Source of the DNA: Mucilaginibacter sp. MD40
GTDB lineage: Bacteria > Bacteroidota > Bacteroidia > Sphingobacteriales > Sphingobacteriaceae
Assembly (NCBI RefSeq): GCF_002288635.1
Contig: NZ_NRSW01000001.1
Coordinates: 2,497,831-2,561,830 of the forward strand
Length of the DNA stretch: 64,000 nt
Direction: 5' to 3'
Of this stretch, positions 47,742 through 54,918 are shown piece by piece (positions within the stretch are counted from its first letter, which is position 1; each line of letters begins with the position of its first letter). Under the pieces are notes generated by a model. That model worked only from the letters and a program-made list of their open reading frames with translations, was not told the DNA's origin and searched no databases. Made by a program: the position numbers and the translations under genes.

Positions 47742-48848
47742 ATGCAAAAAAGCAAGTTGGGTTTAATAATAATTGGGTTGTTTATTACGTCAATCGCCTT
47801 CGGCCAGTCCGAAGCGTTGAAAAGCGTGGTAAACAACCTTGCTTTTTATAAAAAAAAGGCTGATATAGCATTTTTGGCGCGGGCAAAAAAATCAGCAGAT
47901 AGCCTTGTGGTCACCAAGAAGGATTCTAATGATTTGGAAAAGAATATCTATCGTATTATCGTCAATACCAGCATATTGCAGATAGATTCTACTAATGCAC
48001 TAAAACAGCCTGATAATTTCCTGGATCAAACCACGGCATTGTATGAAAAATTCGCGGCTAAAAACAAGATATTTCAGTATCAGCCAGAAATGGATTACGC
48101 CAGCAGATGCCTCGCCAACGCCTACATCAGGAGAGGGTTCGTGTTAATCCGCAACAACGATTATAAAAACGCGTCAATAGCTTTCCAAAACGCTAAAAAG
48201 TATGCGCCTGGGCAAAAAAGCATTAACGCTTACATCGCTTTTGCCAATAATAAGCAGGGCAATTTAAAAGACGCGGCCAAGTACTTTGATAATCTCATTA
48301 ATACCGACAGTACAAATGTAGAGTATCTGGAAACGGCATCATCCATTTATAAATCTCTTGGCGACACCGCCAAAGCACTTCAAATTGTTAAAAAGGGTAG
48401 AAAAATGCTCCCAACTAATAAGCAGTTGTTGCATGATGAAGCTAACATCTATAATAACAAACATGATTATAAATCGTTAGAACCTTTACTGGGCCAATTG
48501 ATAGATGATAACCCCAACAACGCTGAAATTACCTTTGTTGCCGCTAATTGTTATGATCATTTAAACGATTTTGACAAAGCAGAGTCATTATATCTCCGTA
48601 CCATTGAGTTAGATGGCAACGCTTATGAGCCTGTGTTAAATTTGGGGTTGTTATATTTTAAAATGAGTACGCTTAAGAGCGATACCAACAACAGAAACAT
48701 TACTAATGCGATAGTATGGCTTGAAAAAGCCAACGAGATGGCTCCACGTGATAAAGACTGCCTTGAGTTGTTACAATTGGCATACACAAAAACCGGAAAC
48801 CAATCACAATTAGATAGGGTAAACAACCGACTGGAACAATTAAATTAA
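47742..48848 (+). CDS. secreted TPR protein
   Basis: A 368-aa protein with a signal peptide (cut after AFGQ, about residue 21) and several tetratricopeptide repeats over residues 130-360 (for example AYIRRGFVLIRNNDYKNASIAFQNA, ITFVAANCYDHLNDFDKAESLY). TPRs mediate protein contacts, so it is probably a periplasmic scaffold. It starts 3 nt after gyrA and precedes a second TPR gene, but is not obviously linked to DNA topology. Confidence 0.85.
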   Translation: MQKSKLGLIIIGLFITSIAFGQSEALKSVVNNLAFYKKKADIAFLARAKKSADSLVVTKKDSNDLEKNIYRIIVNTSILQIDSTNALKQPDNFLDQTTALYEKFAAKNKIFQYQPEMDYASRCLANAYIRRGFVLIRNNDYKNASIAFQNAKKYAPGQKSINAYIAFANNKQGNLKDAAKYFDNLINTDSTNVEYLETASSIYKSLGDTAKALQIVKKGRKMLPTNKQLLHDEANIYNNKHDYKSLEPLLGQLIDDNPNNAEITFVAANCYDHLNDFDKAESLYLRTIELDGNAYEPVLNLGLLYFKMSTLKSDTNNRNITNAIVWLEKANEMAPRDKDCLELLQLAYTKTGNQSQLDRVNNRLEQLN

Positions 48849-48905
48849 TAAACTAAGCGGAAAATATTCCGTATTACACTCATTACCAATTTAAAACAGT
48901 AACTG

Positions 48906-50153
48906 ATGAAAATTAAATTCTTAATGATAGGCGTTTTAGGGCTTATCTCAACGGCAGCCTTTGCGCAAAAAGAAGTAAATAACGCGCAATCGGAGTATGA
49001 AAAATACGAAAGCCTAAGAAGCCAGCCTACGTTGGCTATACCAAGCCTTAATAAGGCCAAAGAAGCTATTGACAAAGCGGTAGCCGATCCTAAAACAGCC
49101 AATCTTCCAAAGACCTGGGCGGTAAAAGCTTCTGTTTATGCAGGACTTGTAGAATCAAGCGATGAAAAAAATCCTGAAGCAGCAATGTCTAACTTCACTA
49201 TCGCGGCAGAAGCGGTAAAAAAAGCCCAGGAATTGGATACCAAAGGGGAGAACAAAAAAATCATTGAAAGCGCTAATGGTATATTGGGCAGGTACCAGGG
49301 CAATAAGGGTGCAAAAGAGTTTAACGATCAGAAATATGATGAAGCATATAAATCTTTTGATTACTACCGCAGCACTAACCCGGAAGATACTACCGCGATT
49401 TTATACACAGGTATGGCTGCGTTTAATGCAAAGAATTATCCTGCAGCTATTACCAACTACAGTAAACTGGTAACTACCAAATACTCAAAAAATGAGGCTG
49501 TATACAATGACCTTGCGCGTGCTTATATAATGAATAAGGATACAGCCGGTGCAATGAAGCTAATTAATGAGGCGTTGGTTAAATACCCTAAAAACGCGAA
49601 TATGCGTGCCAACCAAATTGACCTGAGCCTTAAACAAGGCAAACAAAAAGAGCTATTAGAAACACTTTTACCGGCTATACAGGCTGATCCTAAGAACAAG
49701 GATCTATATTATTATGCAGGTTTAATTTACTCACAAACTGCTGATACTTATACAAAACGTATCGATAAGGCTACTGCGGCAACAAAAGCGGGCCTTGAAG
49801 CAGAGAAAAAGCAAAATCTGGACAAAGCTGCTGAAATGTATAAAAAGGCCATAGAGGTTGATCCAAACTATTTTGAGGCTAATTTGAACCTGGGTTTTGT
49901 TTATTTGTCACCAGCTATTGACATGTTTAACGCGGCTAATAAATTGCCTGCAAACAAACAGAAAGATTACACAGCTATGATGGCAAAAGCATCTGCACAA
50001 TTTGATCTGGCTAAACCATATATATTAAAAGCTGTAGAAATAAATCCTAAATCTGAGGATGCATTAAGCGCTTTGCTTACGTATTACAAAGGAAAACGTG
50101 ATGACGCCAATGCAGCTAAGATCAACGCTCAGATCAAGGCGCTTAATCAATAA
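48906..50153 (+). CDS. secreted TPR protein
   Basis: A 415-aa protein with a signal peptide (about residues 1-21, cut after AFAQ) and TPR units spread over the rest (for example YDEAYKSFDYYRSTNPEDTTAILYTG, DLARAYIMNKDTAGAMKLINEALVKYP, AAEMYKKAIEVDPNYFEANLNLGFVY). It is similar in plan to the upstream TPR protein, 57 nt apart, and probably arose by duplication or is co-expressed. The hairpin terminator at 50180-50201 ends the transcript just before the phage insertion. Confidence 0.87.
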   Translation: MKIKFLMIGVLGLISTAAFAQKEVNNAQSEYEKYESLRSQPTLAIPSLNKAKEAIDKAVADPKTANLPKTWAVKASVYAGLVESSDEKNPEAAMSNFTIAAEAVKKAQELDTKGENKKIIESANGILGRYQGNKGAKEFNDQKYDEAYKSFDYYRSTNPEDTTAILYTGMAAFNAKNYPAAITNYSKLVTTKYSKNEAVYNDLARAYIMNKDTAGAMKLINEALVKYPKNANMRANQIDLSLKQGKQKELLETLLPAIQADPKNKDLYYYAGLIYSQTADTYTKRIDKATAATKAGLEAEKKQNLDKAAEMYKKAIEVDPNYFEANLNLGFVYLSPAIDMFNAANKLPANKQKDYTAMMAKASAQFDLAKPYILKAVEINPKSEDALSALLTYYKGKRDDANAAKINAQIKALNQ

Positions 50154-50179
50154 ACTCAAAGTTGCCAAAGCAATAGTAG

Positions 50180-50208
50180 GAGCCTATAGAAATATAGGCT
50201 CTTTAATT
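50180..50208 (+). terminator. host terminator upstream of prophage
   Basis: GAGCCTATA (50180-50188) and TATAGGCTC (50193-50201) form a 9-bp stem with a GAAA loop, followed by TTTAATT. It closes the TPR gene transcript 15 bp before the prophage boundary, so the insertion left host transcription units intact. Confidence 0.85.
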
Positions 50209-50215
50209 AAAACTG

Positions 50216-50236
50216 TTACTTAACATAATGTTAATT
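50216..50236. repeat. left attachment repeat (XerD-arm-like)
   Basis: This 21-bp sequence contains ACTTAACATAATGTTAATT and is identical to 58273-58293. The first 11 bases (ACTTAACATAA, 50218-50228) match the inverted E. coli dif XerD arm ATTTAACATAA at 10 of 11 positions. A 6-bp centre TGTTAA follows, then a left-specific arm TTGTACTTTAG (50235-50245), probably phage-derived. Confidence 0.75.
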
Positions 50237-50265
50237 GTACTTTAGAAAGTCATATTATGTTAAGT
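50218..50265. promoter_or_regulatory. attP-like inverted repeat / foldback hairpin
   Basis: ACTTAACATAAT (50218-50229) is perfectly inverted as ATTATGTTAAGT (50254-50265), giving a 12-bp stem that carries the XerD-like arm twice in opposite directions. Inside it, ACTTT (50239-50243) can pair with AAAGT (50246-50250), giving a forked, bulged hairpin. This resembles the folded single-stranded attP of CTXphi, which host XerC/XerD recombine with dif. Single-strand recombination here is inference. Confidence 0.65.
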
Positions 50266-50281
50266 AGAACGGTGTATTGTT

Positions 50282-50479
50282 TTAAATTTTAATTTGTGAT
50301 AATATATCCAAGGCTCTGCTAACTCGGTTATGTTCATCGCTTAATGTAACAACTGCAAATAGACATGCTGCGAGGAACAACAGAAAAAATACTATTATAA
50401 AAGACTGTAAGCTTTTGTATTTTTTCTTAATTGATAGCAATTCAGTTTCGAGTTTATAAATCTCTAATTCAGACGACAT
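50282..50479 (-). CDS. phage small coiled-coil/transmembrane protein
   Basis: A 65-aa protein: a charged coiled-coil-like N-terminus (residues 1-24), one strong membrane span (SFIIVFFLLFLAACLFAVV, 26-44), then a polar tail. This could be a holin-, spanin- or virion-membrane-like protein, but no family is recognised. It is the last gene before the left end of the element and starts 3 nt after the stop of the previous gene. Confidence 0.6.
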   Translation of the reverse strand: MSSELEIYKLETELLSIKKKYKSLQSFIIVFFLLFLAACLFAVVTLSDEHNRVSRALDILSQIKI

Positions 50480-50482
50480 AGT

Positions 50483-50686
50483 TTAGGTTTTAAATAAGTG
50501 GGCATCAGTTAAGAAATTAACAGAGCCATTTTGATAAACTGTGATAACGGGGTCAACAGATGTTAGTTCATTAACAATCTGGGTAAGGGAGGGGTGACGG
50601 TTAAGAAGCTTTTTTACGGCTTTTAACTGGTCAACGGTATTCGCTTTAGTAAAGCGAACCCGAAAGGGCTTGTACTCTTTTGGCAT
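50483..50686 (-). CDS. phage small basic protein
   Basis: A 67-aa protein of unknown family. It is basic in the first half (KEYKPFRVRFTKANTVDQLKAVKKLLNRH) and hydrophobic/beta-like in the second. No membrane span. It follows a 174-bp non-coding stretch with a hairpin, so it may start a separate transcript with the last gene. Confidence 0.55.
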   Translation of the reverse strand: MPKEYKPFRVRFTKANTVDQLKAVKKLLNRHPSLTQIVNELTSVDPVITVYQNGSVNFLTDAHLFKT

Positions 50687-50719
50687 TTTGTTAGAGGTTT
50701 AAATAATCAATATGTTAAG

Positions 50720-50750
50720 GGTAGCCAAACGGTTGAAGCGTTCGACTACC
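50720..50750. promoter_or_regulatory. imperfect hairpin in phage non-coding gap
   Basis: GGTAGCCAAACG (50720-50731) pairs with CGTTCGACTACC (50739-50750) at 10 of 12 positions around a 7-nt loop, within a gap of about 170 bp (50687-50860). A terminator, packaging or complementary-strand origin role is possible. Confidence 0.45.
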
Positions 50751-50831
50751 AATATTAATTAATAATTTTTTAATGCCAAAAACTTTAATGCACAATTGTG
50801 TGAAAAAAGTTACAAACATTTGAACATCCGA

Positions 50832-50863
50832 GTTTTTTGATGGATGGTTCAAGGTAGATATTA
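50832..50863. repeat. 32-bp direct repeat, copy 1
   Basis: This stretch is identical to 51071-51102 except for one base. Read on the minus strand it goes TAATATCTACC, then TTGAACCAT. It overlaps the stop of the 76-aa gene, while the other copy overlaps that gene's start and the stop of the gene before it. Confidence 0.8.
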
Positions 50864-51091
50864 AATCGTGTAGGGACGGTCAGGACGATTATTTTTTGTG
50901 AAATTACCAACCTGACGACGATCAAACCACACATTGCCAAAACGCCAATTAGGCTCATTTTTGTCGAGCCATATGTACAGCTTTTTAAAGTTTTTGACGT
51001 GCAGTTTCATAAAATCCGTGGAGTTCTTTTTGATGTAAACAATAAAAAGTTTCGGTTTATACGTGCTGCGGTTTTTTGATGAATGGTTCAA
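50861..51091 (-). CDS. phage small basic protein
   Basis: A 76-aa protein starting at TTG (or 49 aa from the ATG at 51010). It is lysine- and aromatic-rich (LHVKNFKKLYIWLDKNEPNWRFGNVWFDRRQVGNFTKNNRPDRPY), suggesting nucleic-acid binding. Both ends lie in the two copies of a 32-bp direct repeat. Family unknown. Confidence 0.5.
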   Translation of the reverse strand: MNHSSKNRSTYKPKLFIVYIKKNSTDFMKLHVKNFKKLYIWLDKNEPNWRFGNVWFDRRQVGNFTKNNRPDRPYTI

Positions 51092-51102
51092 GGTAGATAT
51101 TA
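51071..51102. repeat. 32-bp direct repeat, copy 2
   Basis: One mismatch to copy 1 at 50832-50863. It spans the stop codon of the 54-aa gene (51100-51102) and the TTG start of the 76-aa gene. Confidence 0.8.
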
Positions 51103-51264
51103 GTGATGAATAAAAAGTTTTGCAACTTCAACGGCTAATTGAGCCACACCGTACCAAAAAGCCCACTTTGCGCCCTCTTTGGCCGTGTCTTTAGCTTTTT
51201 GTTTAATAGAACGCTTTGGAGCGGCAGTTGCCGAAGTATCAGGTAATAGGGGTAAATCTTGCAT
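51100..51264 (-). CDS. phage short amphipathic/transmembrane protein
   Basis: A 54-aa gene found by reading the minus strand. A polar, Lys/Ala-rich N-terminus (KRSIKQKAKDTAKEGAK) is followed by a hydrophobic C-terminal segment WAFWYGVAQLAVEVAKLFI. It starts 1 nt after the stop of the 111-aa gene (51266-51268), the same tight packing as its neighbours. Candidate minor membrane protein of the virion. Confidence 0.55.
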   Translation of the reverse strand: MQDLPLLPDTSATAAPKRSIKQKAKDTAKEGAKWAFWYGVAQLAVEVAKLFIHH

Positions 51265-51265
51265 A

Positions 51266-51601
51266 TTAATCAAACTGAATTATTGTTAAAACCATCAAAA
51301 AGGGTTGCCCTGGAGAAACCGCATTAAACATATTGTTTAAATACTTAATCGTACGGGTTTCAGGCTCATTTATCTTGCTATCATCAAAATGAAACTCACC
51401 AGCGAAATACTTTTGGCACATAGCTTCATAAACTGAACGATTTGCACGGGCTAAGGCATCCACATATTTTTTGCTCACCTCGGGGCATTCGATATCTAAC
51501 AAAAGGTAACGGCCTGATGGCTTAAATTTGTATTCAGGAGTACCCTGTTGAACGGTAACGGCATATGTTTTTAGTTGCGGCCTTTTTTCTGTAATATCCA
51601 T
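51266..51601 (-). CDS. phage protein of unknown function
   Basis: A 111-aa soluble protein with mixed alpha/beta character (SGRYLLLDIECPEVSKKY, then SPGQPFLMVLTIIQFD). No family is recognised. Its ATG overlaps the stop of the 185-aa gene (TAATG), so it is co-translated with that candidate structural gene. It may be a minor capsid or assembly protein. Confidence 0.6.
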   Translation of the reverse strand: MDITEKRPQLKTYAVTVQQGTPEYKFKPSGRYLLLDIECPEVSKKYVDALARANRSVYEAMCQKYFAGEFHFDDSKINEPETRTIKYLNNMFNAVSPGQPFLMVLTIIQFD

Positions 51602-52158
51602 TAGCTATTAAATAAGTATGGTAAAATATACTCACCGTCCACGTCAGCGGCTTGCGGTGGTTTAGGAAAACCGTTTGTTTTCATTGATACAGGCAAGTCT
51701 ATAGGGTCAGGCACTATCTTGTTAGCGAAACCGCCATCATCAAGTAAAAATTTACCTGAATAGTATACAGGCTGAACAAATGGTGAATACCCCATGATAA
51801 ACAAGTTCTTTTGGGCTATAGCGTCAGAAATAACAGCCTCTGGCGAAAGAACATAACAATGCTCATAAGAATTTCCGTTAGCTGTATGCAAGGGGCAATC
51901 AATCAGTAATTCGTCAGGAAAATCATACAGCTTTGCAGCATTGTAAATTTTTTGGGTATCGGCAAAGCCGAAGATATTGTAACCCTCAATTAGATGATCA
52001 ACAATTTCACCGCTACCCACATCCATTAGTTTAACATGAGTAGGAACAAACGGTAAATTATAATCCTGACCACTTTGTAAATAACAGCGAATATCACCAC
52101 CTCCGTTATCAACGAGCCTATAGCCGTTTACTACTACTAAAGATTTTTTGTATATCAT
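51601..52158 (-). CDS. phage candidate structural (spike/penton-like) protein
   Basis: A 185-aa protein with no membrane span, rich in aromatic and Asp/Gly residues with beta-strand character (VVVNGYRLVDNGGGDIRCYL, VQPVYYSGKFLLDDGG). In membrane-containing icosahedral phages, vertex and spike proteins have this size and lie in the structural cluster, but this is only a suggestion. TAATG overlaps couple it to both neighbours. Confidence 0.55.
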   Translation of the reverse strand: MIYKKSLVVVNGYRLVDNGGGDIRCYLQSGQDYNLPFVPTHVKLMDVGSGEIVDHLIEGYNIFGFADTQKIYNAAKLYDFPDELLIDCPLHTANGNSYEHCYVLSPEAVISDAIAQKNLFIMGYSPFVQPVYYSGKFLLDDGGFANKIVPDPIDLPVSMKTNGFPKPPQAADVDGEYILPYLFNS

Positions 52159-52652
52159 TATAAAATGCCTTTTGTACGTAAATATTTAACACCGTCTGAT
52201 GATATGAATTTCATTAAATCAGTGTCAAGGGTTCGGCCGTCAGTAGCAAAAGTTGTATATGCTTCGTCCAAAGCCTTTTTTAAAGTCTTATTGGTATAGT
52301 TCTTAACGATATTGAACGCAGTGTCATCCAGCCTATAAAATATCCTTTCAACACCCCAAGAACCTTTATAAGTATTAAATTCATAGGCCAACCTACGGGC
52401 ATCAGAACGGATTTTATCGGGCGTCCAAGTACTATTTGTTACGTTTTTATACTTGATATCAAAAACCTGTTGTTGATGCTCTACAACTTCTGTAACAGTA
52501 GGCGATATAATACGCCTGATAAAGTCACCAACCCATGTAGATGATGAAGCTATCTTATTGATAAGCCACAGGGAAAAACCGCCTATAAGAACGATTTTAA
52601 GCCAAGGCCAATCAGAAATATTATTAAATGTGTATCGGAAATTTTTCGCCAT
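52158..52652 (-). CDS. phage single-span membrane protein
   Basis: A 164-aa protein with an N-terminal hydrophobic segment (WPWLKIVLIGGFSLWLIN, about residues 15-32) and a helical, lysine-rich soluble part with conserved-looking YKGSWGVERIFYRLDDTAF. It is likely inserted in the virion or host membrane. Its start overlaps the end of the lysozyme gene by 29 nt. Function unknown. Confidence 0.6.
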   Translation of the reverse strand: MAKNFRYTFNNISDWPWLKIVLIGGFSLWLINKIASSSTWVGDFIRRIISPTVTEVVEHQQQVFDIKYKNVTNSTWTPDKIRSDARRLAYEFNTYKGSWGVERIFYRLDDTAFNIVKNYTNKTLKKALDEAYTTFATDGRTLDTDLMKFISSDGVKYLRTKGIL

Positions 52653-53205
52653 TGTATAAATAAACTAAGTATGTACCAGCGACTATTACGGCCAGCATAA
52701 TAGCCACTTTTTTAATCGCTGAAAGAATGGTTACAATCGGACTACCTGTGTACCAACTGGCAACCTCTGAACGCCTTTTAATTAAAGCTGGTACGGTAAT
52801 TCTGATACCGTTCTCTGTTTTTGTAGTGCGCCAGCCTTTAATTTTTGCTGCGATTGTTGCGGCCGAGCTACCGCCATTGATGAGGGGTAAAATCTCATTT
52901 TGCCAAGCACCAACGCCAGCATTATAACAGCAATCAACACAGGCGTGAAACTGATTTTGAGTGATAGCCTTTTTGAGCTTACTATTGACGAAGTTAACAC
53001 GGTCTTTGACATCGGTATTTAATAATTGTTTTCCTTTGGCTTTGTCGATTGTGGCTGTGCGTAGGTATTGCTCGTTAGGCTGAATTTGATGACCATAGCC
53101 GATGCTATACATTTGAACGCCATTGACAGAGCCATCTTTATACGCCTTAGAAGAAAAGGCCTCTTCTTCTGCGAGCCAGTCGATATAATCCTGTGTGACA
53201 TTCAT
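52624..53205 (-). CDS. phage lysozyme (GH24-like) with C-terminal membrane anchor
   Basis: A 193-aa muramidase of the T4-lysozyme type that cuts peptidoglycan. E15 and D24 have the 9-residue spacing of T4 E11 and D20, YSIGYGH follows (Ser replaces the usual Thr of TIGYGH), NQFHACVDCCYNAG is the helix core and IKRRSEVASWY the usual end. Residues 156-183 (VTILSAIKKVAIMLAVIVAG) form a membrane anchor, unlike simple endolysins. A virion-membrane-linked lytic enzyme, as in PRD1/PM2-like phages, is plausible. Confidence 0.85.
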   Translation of the reverse strand: MNVTQDYIDWLAEEEAFSSKAYKDGSVNGVQMYSIGYGHQIQPNEQYLRTATIDKAKGKQLLNTDVKDRVNFVNSKLKKAITQNQFHACVDCCYNAGVGAWQNEILPLINGGSSAATIAAKIKGWRTTKTENGIRITVPALIKRRSEVASWYTGSPIVTILSAIKKVAIMLAVIVAGTYLVYLYNGEKFPIHI

Positions 53206-53369
53206 TATTCAGTTACTTGTGCGGGTGCATCGTTACCAATTAAGCCGCGCTTTTCAGCCTCGGTATGCCAGTACTTTGCTGTATCAGCAATAAGCGTGAT
53301 ATGGTCACCGTATTTAATGATACGTTTAACCAAGCCAACGACATTTATAAACTTTAAAAATTTAAGCAT
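53205..53369 (-). CDS. phage small protein
   Basis: A 54-aa gene read from the sequence. The basic, hydrophobic N-terminus LKFLKFINVVGLVKRIIKYG may bind membrane, followed by KYWHTEAEKRGLIGNDAP. Its TAA overlaps the lysozyme ATG (TAATG), so it is probably translated in concert with lysis. Holin-like function is a guess. Confidence 0.55.
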   Translation of the reverse strand: MLKFLKFINVVGLVKRIIKYGDHITLIADTAKYWHTEAEKRGLIGNDAPAQVTE

Positions 53370-53442
53370 CTTGATAGTGTTTTATGAAGCGCAGCCGACA
53401 AGTTAAACCGACAAGCGGCCACGCTTTTAGATAGGTAAATGT

Positions 53443-53871
53443 TTATTTTTTGCGTCCGTACTGACCTGTAAAGCCGCCGTTTGGTGCTTGGGGATTGATA
53501 ACAATTCCCATAGACTGAACTACTACTTTACCAGTTGATAAGTCCATTAAACCGCTGGTGCGAACATCGGGGGTCATTGGCTTTTGTACAACAACCATTA
53601 CGTTAGCCCAAATACGGCCACTTTGAGACGAATGCTGGTCAGTGTTTTTTGTGAACACGCAAAGGAATTTTACAAAGCCAGCACCACGAGTTTTCGACCA
53701 TCCAGTTGTAACAGGATTGCCGTTTTTGTCAGATTTTTTGTGCTTTGCACCTGATTTTTTACGGGCTTGCTGACGGTTATTGTTATAACCGTTGTTACCG
53801 TAATTAGAACGGCCATAGCCGTTATTCGACTGGTAGCCGCCATTACCAAAGCGGCTGTTATTGTAACCCAT
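53443..53871 (-). CDS. phage Gly/Asn/Tyr-rich basic protein, candidate ssDNA-binding
   Basis: A 142-aa protein. Residues 1-35 are a low-complexity G/N/Y/S/R repeat (GYNNSRFGNGGYQSNNGYGR), followed by a Lys-rich stretch (ARKKSGAKHKKSDKNGN) and a beta-rich rest with FVKFLCVFTKN and WANVMVVVQKPMTPD. Gly-rich and basic tails are common in ssDNA-binding proteins, so genome binding or packaging is plausible. TAATG overlap with the 29-aa peptide gene. Confidence 0.6.
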   Translation of the reverse strand: MGYNNSRFGNGGYQSNNGYGRSNYGNNGYNNNRQQARKKSGAKHKKSDKNGNPVTTGWSKTRGAGFVKFLCVFTKNTDQHSSQSGRIWANVMVVVQKPMTPDVRTSGLMDLSTGKVVVQSMGIVINPQAPNGGFTGQYGRKK

Positions 53872-53960
53872 TATTTTATTTTTAGAGGTTTACCGTTAAA
53901 CTTTAGAGGTTTGCCGTTTGTGGCTTTTGCCTCTTTTACTTTTACTTTTTTTGGTGGCAT
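53871..53960 (-). CDS. phage very short basic peptide
   Basis: A 29-aa peptide with about nine lysines and the unit NGKPLK twice. It is packed 2 nt after the gene at 53963-54136 and shares TAATG with the next gene. Candidate DNA-condensing peptide; its small size makes it less certain. Confidence 0.45.
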   Translation of the reverse strand: MPPKKVKVKEAKATNGKPLKFNGKPLKIK

Positions 53961-53962
53961 GA

Positions 53963-54136
53963 TTATACAATCAGCGGGTTAGTTGATGAACCGATACCCA
54001 TTTTTGCGGCAGCGGAATTGACGAATGTTTTACCGTTCGCTGTTTTAAATACGAGGTAATACAGGCCGACAGCTACAGCCGCTACAATTGCGAATACTTT
54101 CATGTACCTTTTCTTTTTTGCCTTTGATAAAGCCAT
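53963..54136 (-). CDS. phage small single-span membrane protein
   Basis: A 57-aa protein: a lysine-rich start (SKAKKKRYMK), one membrane span (VFAIVAAVAVGLYYLVF, about residues 14-30), then a polar tail. It resembles the tiny membrane proteins that pack the inner bilayer of PM2-like virions. The frame was read from the sequence; 2 nt to the next gene. Confidence 0.6.
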   Translation of the reverse strand: MALSKAKKKRYMKVFAIVAAVAVGLYYLVFKTANGKTFVNSAAAKMGIGSSTNPLIV

Positions 54137-54155
54137 TTTATTTTTAATTAATTAT

Positions 54156-54641
54156 TTACTTCTTTAAAGCCCATATAAGCAATATAAAGGCTATCAAACC
54201 CGCCACAATAGGCAGATATTTTTTTGTCTGCGTTTCTATTTTAGCCTGCAACAGAGCGTGCCAAATAGGGTCATCACCGTTTGCGTAGAACTCGGTATTG
54301 TGATTACCAATAGCACGATGTTTCAACTCGTCAACACACCATATATTTTGAGGTGTATTTTCCAGGGGTTGGCCTGATTGAATTTTATTAAGGGCATCCA
54401 GTAGATAACCATCCATTTCGTCACGCTTTTTAATAGCATCATCAATGGAAAAGTATACATACATACCCACATCCGTCATTTTAATCCTACGAGGGTAACG
54501 GGTAGCAATGATGGCGTTTACCTCTGCATAAATGTTCATCCAAATATTGGCCTCCCTGCGAGGGTCAGACTTAAATAAGCCACCAATAGCACTTATTACA
54601 GACGGAGCAACAGCAACAACAGCAGCTACAGGGATTGGCAT
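54156..54641 (-). CDS. phage protein with terminal hydrophobic segments
   Basis: A protein of about 161 aa. Start chosen at ATG 54641 (PIPVAAVVAVAPSVISAIGG), 1 nt after the previous stop. The N-terminal hydrophobic segment, a soluble helical centre with NIYAEVNAIIATRYPRR, and a C-terminal span (YLPIVAGLIAFILLIWALKK) suggest two membrane contacts. Likely virion membrane protein; no family recognised. Confidence 0.6.
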   Translation of the reverse strand: MPIPVAAVVAVAPSVISAIGGLFKSDPRREANIWMNIYAEVNAIIATRYPRRIKMTDVGMYVYFSIDDAIKKRDEMDGYLLDALNKIQSGQPLENTPQNIWCVDELKHRAIGNHNTEFYANGDDPIWHALLQAKIETQTKKYLPIVAGLIAFILLIWALKK

Positions 54642-54642
54642 T

Positions 54643-54918
54643 TTATTTCTTTTTAAGAGCCAAAATGACAACCAAAAAACCCAATATGGCGACAACCATT
54701 ATCCAGTACTTATTATCCGTTGCGGTCGCACCAACATATGAACCTGCGGCATCGCTGATAACTTTTTGACCTTGTGGTGTGCTACCATATATGTAAGCAC
54801 CAGCAGCCAGTATATCGCCAACAGTGACCGTTTTACCCTGTTCACCTATGATTCCGCCAGTTGCATTGTAACCGATTTGACGGAGAACTGAACCAAAATC
54901 GCTATCCCAAAAACTCAT
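54643..54918 (-). CDS. phage small membrane protein
   Basis: A 91-aa protein: a Gly/Ala-rich part (QIGYNATGGIIGEQGKTVTVGDILAAGAYIYG) and a C-terminal span (WIMVVAILGFLVVILALKKK, about 71-90) ending in lysines. The start is the ATG at 54918, in TAATG overlap with the upstream gene; a longer frame from 54999 would add a cysteine-rich stretch and overlap, so I rejected it. Candidate virion membrane protein. Confidence 0.6.
   Translation of the reverse strand: MSFWDSDFGSVLRQIGYNATGGIIGEQGKTVTVGDILAAGAYIYGSTPQGQKVISDAAGSYVGATATDNKYWIMVVAILGFLVVILALKKK

Noticed and set aside
50715..50852. A 45-aa minus-strand frame starting at TTG after the second copy of the 32-bp repeat
   Set aside because: It runs through the hairpin at 50720-50750, has poor composition and no coupling to a neighbour. 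It is more likely non-coding, although it shares its first codons with the 76-aa gene.
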